A program made the translations under genes and the position numbers. Under the pieces are notes generated by a model, which was given only the letters and a program-made list of their open reading frames with translations, did no database searches and was not told the origin of the DNA. Below, one piece after another: positions 60,745 through 64,000 of a stretch of 64,000 bases of DNA. Positions within the stretch are counted from its first letter, which is position 1, and every line of letters starts with the position of its first letter. The DNA is from Tamlana sp. 2_MG-2023 (GTDB lineage: Bacteria > Bacteroidota > Bacteroidia > Flavobacteriales > Flavobacteriaceae). The stretch is taken from the NCBI RefSeq assembly GCF_030548465.1, contig NZ_JAUOSF010000004.1, forward strand, positions 1 to 64,000, read 5' to 3'.

Positions 60745-62570
60745 TGGAATATTTTAAAAAACTTTCTCAATTTATAAAACCGTACAAAAAGTACGGTTTT
60801 TTAAATATATTCTTTAACATCTTATACGCCTTGTTTAGCACTTTGGCCATGGTCGCTTTAATGCCGATGATAAGCGTGCTCTTTGGAGAAACTGAAAGAT
60901 TAACGATTAAACCAGAGTACCAAGGCTTTAAACACCTCAAAGACTACGGCCAAGATTACCTAAATTATTTTGTAACAACAACAAATGCTAACGAAGGTCC
61001 AGAACGCACCTTGTTATACATGATTGTTTTAATTATAAGCTTATTTCTTCTTAAAAACATATTTAACTACTTAGCACTTTTTTCTATTACTTTCCTTCGG
61101 AATGGTGTTCTGCAAGACATGCGAAATGCCATCTATGATAAGGTCATCACCTTACCTATTTCGTATTATTCCGAAAAGAAAAAAGGTGATATTATTGCCC
61201 GTATTTCGGGTGATGTTAACGAGGTTAAAAATTCGTTGTTGGCTATTTTAGAACTTATCATAAAAGAGCCTTTAACCATTGTTTTTGCAATTGTCACTAT
61301 GTTCACGCTTTCAGCAAAACTTACCATTTTTGTATTTATTTTTATTCCTGTTGCTGGGCTTATCATCTCTAGAATAGGAAAAAGTTTAAAACAGAAATCA
61401 GGTCAAGTACAAGCCGAACAAGGGGTTTTTATTTCAACTTTAGAAGAAACTTTAAGCGGACTAAAAGTAATTAAAGGGTTTAATGCTGAAGGTAAATTCA
61501 ATAAGCGGTTTCAAGAATCTACGAATCGTTTTTATCACTATTCGAACACACTTTTAAACCGACAAAATTTAGCTTCTCCTACCAGTGAATTTCTAGGTAT
61601 TGTGACCATAGCGGCCTTACTTTGGTACGGCGGAAGCATGGTTTTAATTGAAAAGACACTTACAGGAGGTGCCTTTATCACCTATATGGCTTTAGCTTAT
61701 CAAATATTAACACCTGCCAAAGCAATTAGCAAGGCTAGCTACAAAGTGAAAGCTGGAAATGCTGCGGCCGATCGTGTTTTGGAAGTTTTACATACCGAAT
61801 CTCCACTGCAAGATAAACCAAACGCTATCGTTAAAAAAGATTTTACAACTAGTATTGACATTAACAACGTTTCTTTTAAATATGAAGACGATCTGGTTTT
61901 AAAAAACTTTTCTATACAAGTTCCTAAAGGAAAAACTGTGGCCCTTGTTGGTCAATCTGGTAGTGGAAAAAGTACCATTGCCAATTTAGTAACACGCTTC
62001 TACGATGTAAATTCAGGAAACATTACTATCGATGGCACTGATATACGCGATTTAACTAAACATTCGCTTCGCGATTTAATGGGCCTTGTAACTCAAGACT
62101 CCATCTTATTTAACGAGTCTATAAAAAACAATTTATTAATAGGAAGAGACTCAGCTACGGAAGCTGAAATCATTGATGCTCTAAAAATTGCTAATGCTTG
62201 GGAATTTGTAAAAGATTTACCTAAAGGTATTGAAACCAATATTGGTGATTCTGGAAACAAACTTTCTGGCGGACAAAAACAACGTTTAAGTATTGCGCGT
62301 GCAGTACTTAAAAACCCACCTATTATGATTTTAGATGAGGCAACATCAGCATTAGATACAGAAAGCGAACGCCTGGTGCAAGATGCTCTGGATAACATGA
62401 TGAAAAACAGAACATCTATTGTTATTGCTCACAGACTTTCAACCATACAAAAGGCAGATGAAATTATCGTTTTAAGTAAAGGTGAAATTGTAGAGCAAGG
62501 AAAACACAGTGAGCTTTTAGCTAAAAATGGCGTGTACCAAAAGCTTGTAGCTATGCAAACTTTAGAATAA
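60744..62570 (+). CDS. ABC exporter, MsbA/lipid-flippase-like (fused permease and ATPase)
   Basis: 608 aa half-transporter. About six membrane segments (residues ~20-330) include the intracellular loop YDKVITLPISYYSEKKKGDI typical of MsbA-type exporters. The ATPase follows with Walker A GQSGSGKST (~residues 408-416), Q-loop VTQDSILF, signature LSGGQKQR, Walker B IMILDEATSALD and switch His in IAHRLS. Likely a homodimer that flips lipid A, another glycolipid or a similar substrate. It is translationally coupled to the mutase gene (ATGA-type overlap). Confidence 0.9.
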   Translation: MEYFKKLSQFIKPYKKYGFLNIFFNILYALFSTLAMVALMPMISVLFGETERLTIKPEYQGFKHLKDYGQDYLNYFVTTTNANEGPERTLLYMIVLIISLFLLKNIFNYLALFSITFLRNGVLQDMRNAIYDKVITLPISYYSEKKKGDIIARISGDVNEVKNSLLAILELIIKEPLTIVFAIVTMFTLSAKLTIFVFIFIPVAGLIISRIGKSLKQKSGQVQAEQGVFISTLEETLSGLKVIKGFNAEGKFNKRFQESTNRFYHYSNTLLNRQNLASPTSEFLGIVTIAALLWYGGSMVLIEKTLTGGAFITYMALAYQILTPAKAISKASYKVKAGNAAADRVLEVLHTESPLQDKPNAIVKKDFTTSIDINNVSFKYEDDLVLKNFSIQVPKGKTVALVGQSGSGKSTIANLVTRFYDVNSGNITIDGTDIRDLTKHSLRDLMGLVTQDSILFNESIKNNLLIGRDSATEAEIIDALKIANAWEFVKDLPKGIETNIGDSGNKLSGGQKQRLSIARAVLKNPPIMILDEATSALDTESERLVQDALDNMMKNRTSIVIAHRLSTIQKADEIIVLSKGEIVEQGKHSELLAKNGVYQKLVAMQTLE

Positions 62571-62590
62571 AAACCTAGTTATATAAAATT

Positions 62591-62627
62591 AAAAAAGGAT
62601 AGAGATTTGGGTTTCTATCCTTTTTTT
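62591..62627 (+). terminator. Intrinsic terminator after the ABC exporter gene
   Basis: AAAAAAGGATAGA (62591-62603) pairs with TCTATCCTTTTTT (62614-62626) around a 10-nt loop, with a T-run. Confidence 0.88.
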
Positions 62628-62984
62628 GATTCATTGTTAGATATGGGGACATCTAACAACGTTAGTTAGGTTCTGCAGTAAAAGTAAATCACAAATCATA
62701 TTTTTACAAGAAAAAACACATTTAATCGTGTTTTAGAAACACTTTGTCGATAAAAAAGATCCCTAGAACCTGATTAACAACCCCTTACACAATACTTCCT
62801 CAAGAAATCACAAACAAAAGCTTAAACCCACCTTAAAGGTTTCAATATTTATCATTAACAAACCATAAAACTAAATACTGTAATCATTTTAGATTCAAAC
62901 CACAAACATTAAAACAAGCTGCTAAAAAGTATAAATCTTTTATTAAATTGCTCTGTTATAATAATTAATAGATTAAAATTTAAA
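62628..62984. other. 357-bp intergenic region, no recognised feature
   Basis: AT-rich and without a long frame, tRNA-like fold or repeat shared with the rest of the window. No good TTG/TAnnTTTG promoter is visible before the SDR gene. It might hold a non-canonical promoter for that gene. Confidence 0.5.
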
Positions 62985-63839
62985 ATGGATATTAAAGAAA
63001 AAGTGTGGTTTATCACTGGTGTTTCATCGGGTTTAGGAAAACAATTAGCAAAAGAAGTATTAGCACAAGGTCAAATTGTCGTTGGTACCTTTAGAAAACA
63101 AGATCAAGTTGAAACCTTTAACAGTGAAGTTCCAGGAAAATCTTTTGGTGTCCTAATTGATGTGGCTTCAAACGATATGATTATTGAAGGCGTAAAATCA
63201 ATTTTAGATAAATTTGGTAAGGTTGACGTTCTTGTAAATAATGCTGGTTACGGCATTATGGGAAGTATTGAAGAGGTTTCAGATGAAGAAGTTAGAAGAC
63301 AGTTTGACGTTAATGTTTTTGGTGTTTTAACCACCATTCGTGAATTGCTACCATCTATGCGCGCCCGTAAATCTGGTCATATTATTAATATCACTTCTAT
63401 TGCTGGCCGTGTTGGTTCACAAGGATTAGGCATTTATAATGGTTCAAAATTTGCTTTAGAAGGTATTGGTGAAGCGCTTGCTGCTGAATTAAAACCTTTA
63501 AATATTAAAGTGACTAACGTAGAGCCAGGGCCATTCCGTACAGAATGGGCGGGAAGTTCTGCTGATTACGAAAACACAAAAATTAAAGATTACGAAAGTA
63601 CTGTAGGCGAGCGTATCGCTTCACTTCAAAAATTAAGCGGTAACCAACCTGGTGACCCTGAGAAAGCTGCTGAAGCTATTTATAAATTAGCACAGCTGGA
63701 AGAAGCGCCTATACATTTACCATTGGGTAAAATTGCTTATGAAGTTTTTGATAAAGTCAATAACGGACTCATTGAAGAACTTGCCAAGTTTGAGGACTTA
63801 GGAAAACCTTGTGACTTTGATAATAATTATTACGTTTAA
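62985..63839 (+). CDS. Short-chain dehydrogenase/reductase (SDR) family protein
   Basis: 284 aa. Cofactor-binding TGVSSGLGKQLAK is at ~residues 12-24, with NNAGYG, Ser in NITSIAGRVGS and the YxxxK of the active site in IYNGSKFALEG (Tyr-x-x-x-Lys) near residues 149-159. The Arg/Lys positions after the second strand (FRKQDQ) suggest NADP(H). It is a classical SDR; substrate unknown. The gene stands alone with a strong terminator after it. Confidence 0.9.
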   Translation: MDIKEKVWFITGVSSGLGKQLAKEVLAQGQIVVGTFRKQDQVETFNSEVPGKSFGVLIDVASNDMIIEGVKSILDKFGKVDVLVNNAGYGIMGSIEEVSDEEVRRQFDVNVFGVLTTIRELLPSMRARKSGHIINITSIAGRVGSQGLGIYNGSKFALEGIGEALAAELKPLNIKVTNVEPGPFRTEWAGSSADYENTKIKDYESTVGERIASLQKLSGNQPGDPEKAAEAIYKLAQLEEAPIHLPLGKIAYEVFDKVNNGLIEELAKFEDLGKPCDFDNNYYV

Positions 63840-63867
63840 TTGATTTATCAATCAACACTATAATTTC

Positions 63868-63895
63868 AAAAAACCGTCTTTTAGACGGTTTTTTT
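63868..63895 (+). terminator. Intrinsic terminator after the SDR gene
   Basis: CCGTCT (63874-63879) pairs with AGACGG (63883-63888), with A-run before and T-run after. The remaining 63896-64000 shows nothing recognisable. Confidence 0.85.
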
Positions 63896-64000
63896 ACACC
63901 TAATTTTCTTATTACTCCAATAGTTTTAAAGTAGAAAACTAAGTTTTTAATCAAAAAGCATCAACTCCATTAAACTTTCTGTAATTTTAAAAGTCTAAGC

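Overview
The window is AT-rich chromosomal DNA of a member of the Bacteroidota, almost certainly Flavobacteriaceae. The support is: promoters of the TTG-N17-23-TAnnTTTG type in front of several genes and the tRNA, no obvious Shine-Dalgarno sequences, SusC/BtuB-type TonB biology, lipoproteins with acidic residues after the lipidated cysteine, families largely restricted to this phylum (DUF4252 pairs, DUF4199, the alternative GlmU), and a CarB that stops before the usual allosteric domain.

Layout. 1-2.8 kb is the end of an accessory/defence island: the 3' end of a gene resembling a type I restriction specificity subunit, an unknown gene, and a leftward AbiEi/AbiEii-type toxin-antitoxin pair with a perfect 16-bp inverted-repeat operator. 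The island stops at a 17-bp duplicate of the 3' end of a tRNA-Arg(ACG) gene, which looks like an attachment-site scar. 2.9-7.0 kb is a reactive-sulfur operon: Crp/Fnr regulator, split YeeE/YedE thiosulfate-type transporter, TauE/SafE exporter, and a CstB-like persulfide dioxygenase/rhodanese. 7.2-14.5 kb holds clpS, prmA, the histidine-degradation operon hutHUI and a LysR gene, with a MITE-like palindromic element in the hutH-LysR gap. 14.5-18.3 kb has a DEAD-box helicase with a structured leader, a second copy of the MITE-like element, an outer-surface protein and TrmH.

18.4-23 kb is the most rearranged stretch: a sirtuin, a 2OG-Fe(II) oxygenase, a possible sirtuin remnant, and a RayT transposase gene with its REP hairpins. 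An intact 1412-bp IS3-family element (3-bp target duplication, slippery A AAA AAG) sits between rayT and its downstream REP. A 74-bp direct duplication brackets the whole unit. 23-29 kb has a glycosyltransferase, a haem-binding domain protein, purB, and an ECF sigma / anti-sigma-like / two DUF4252 cassette. 29.3-32.3 kb is a tandem pair of S41 peptidase lipoproteins.

32.3-42.2 kb is a cobalamin island: two DUF71 (Dph6-like) ATP-pyrophosphatases, a TonB receptor behind a cobalamin riboswitch, the nucleotide-loop genes cobU-cobT-cobS-cobC, and a BtuFCD-type ABC importer. Together they describe uptake and salvage of corrinoids rather than de novo synthesis. 42.3-64 kb is mostly housekeeping: rmuC, a thioesterase, carB, rpmH, lytic transglycosylase, mtaB, a peptide-binding lipoprotein, two YhhN-like membrane paralogues, alternative glmU, L31 type B, a polyprenyl-type glycosyltransferase, phosphohexomutase, MsbA-like exporter and an SDR. 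No CRISPR array or rRNA was seen.

The observations I would check first are the tRNA-Arg attachment scar beside AbiE, the nested RayT/IS3 locus, the MITE-like family, the helicase leader, and the two DUF71 proteins around the B12 genes.
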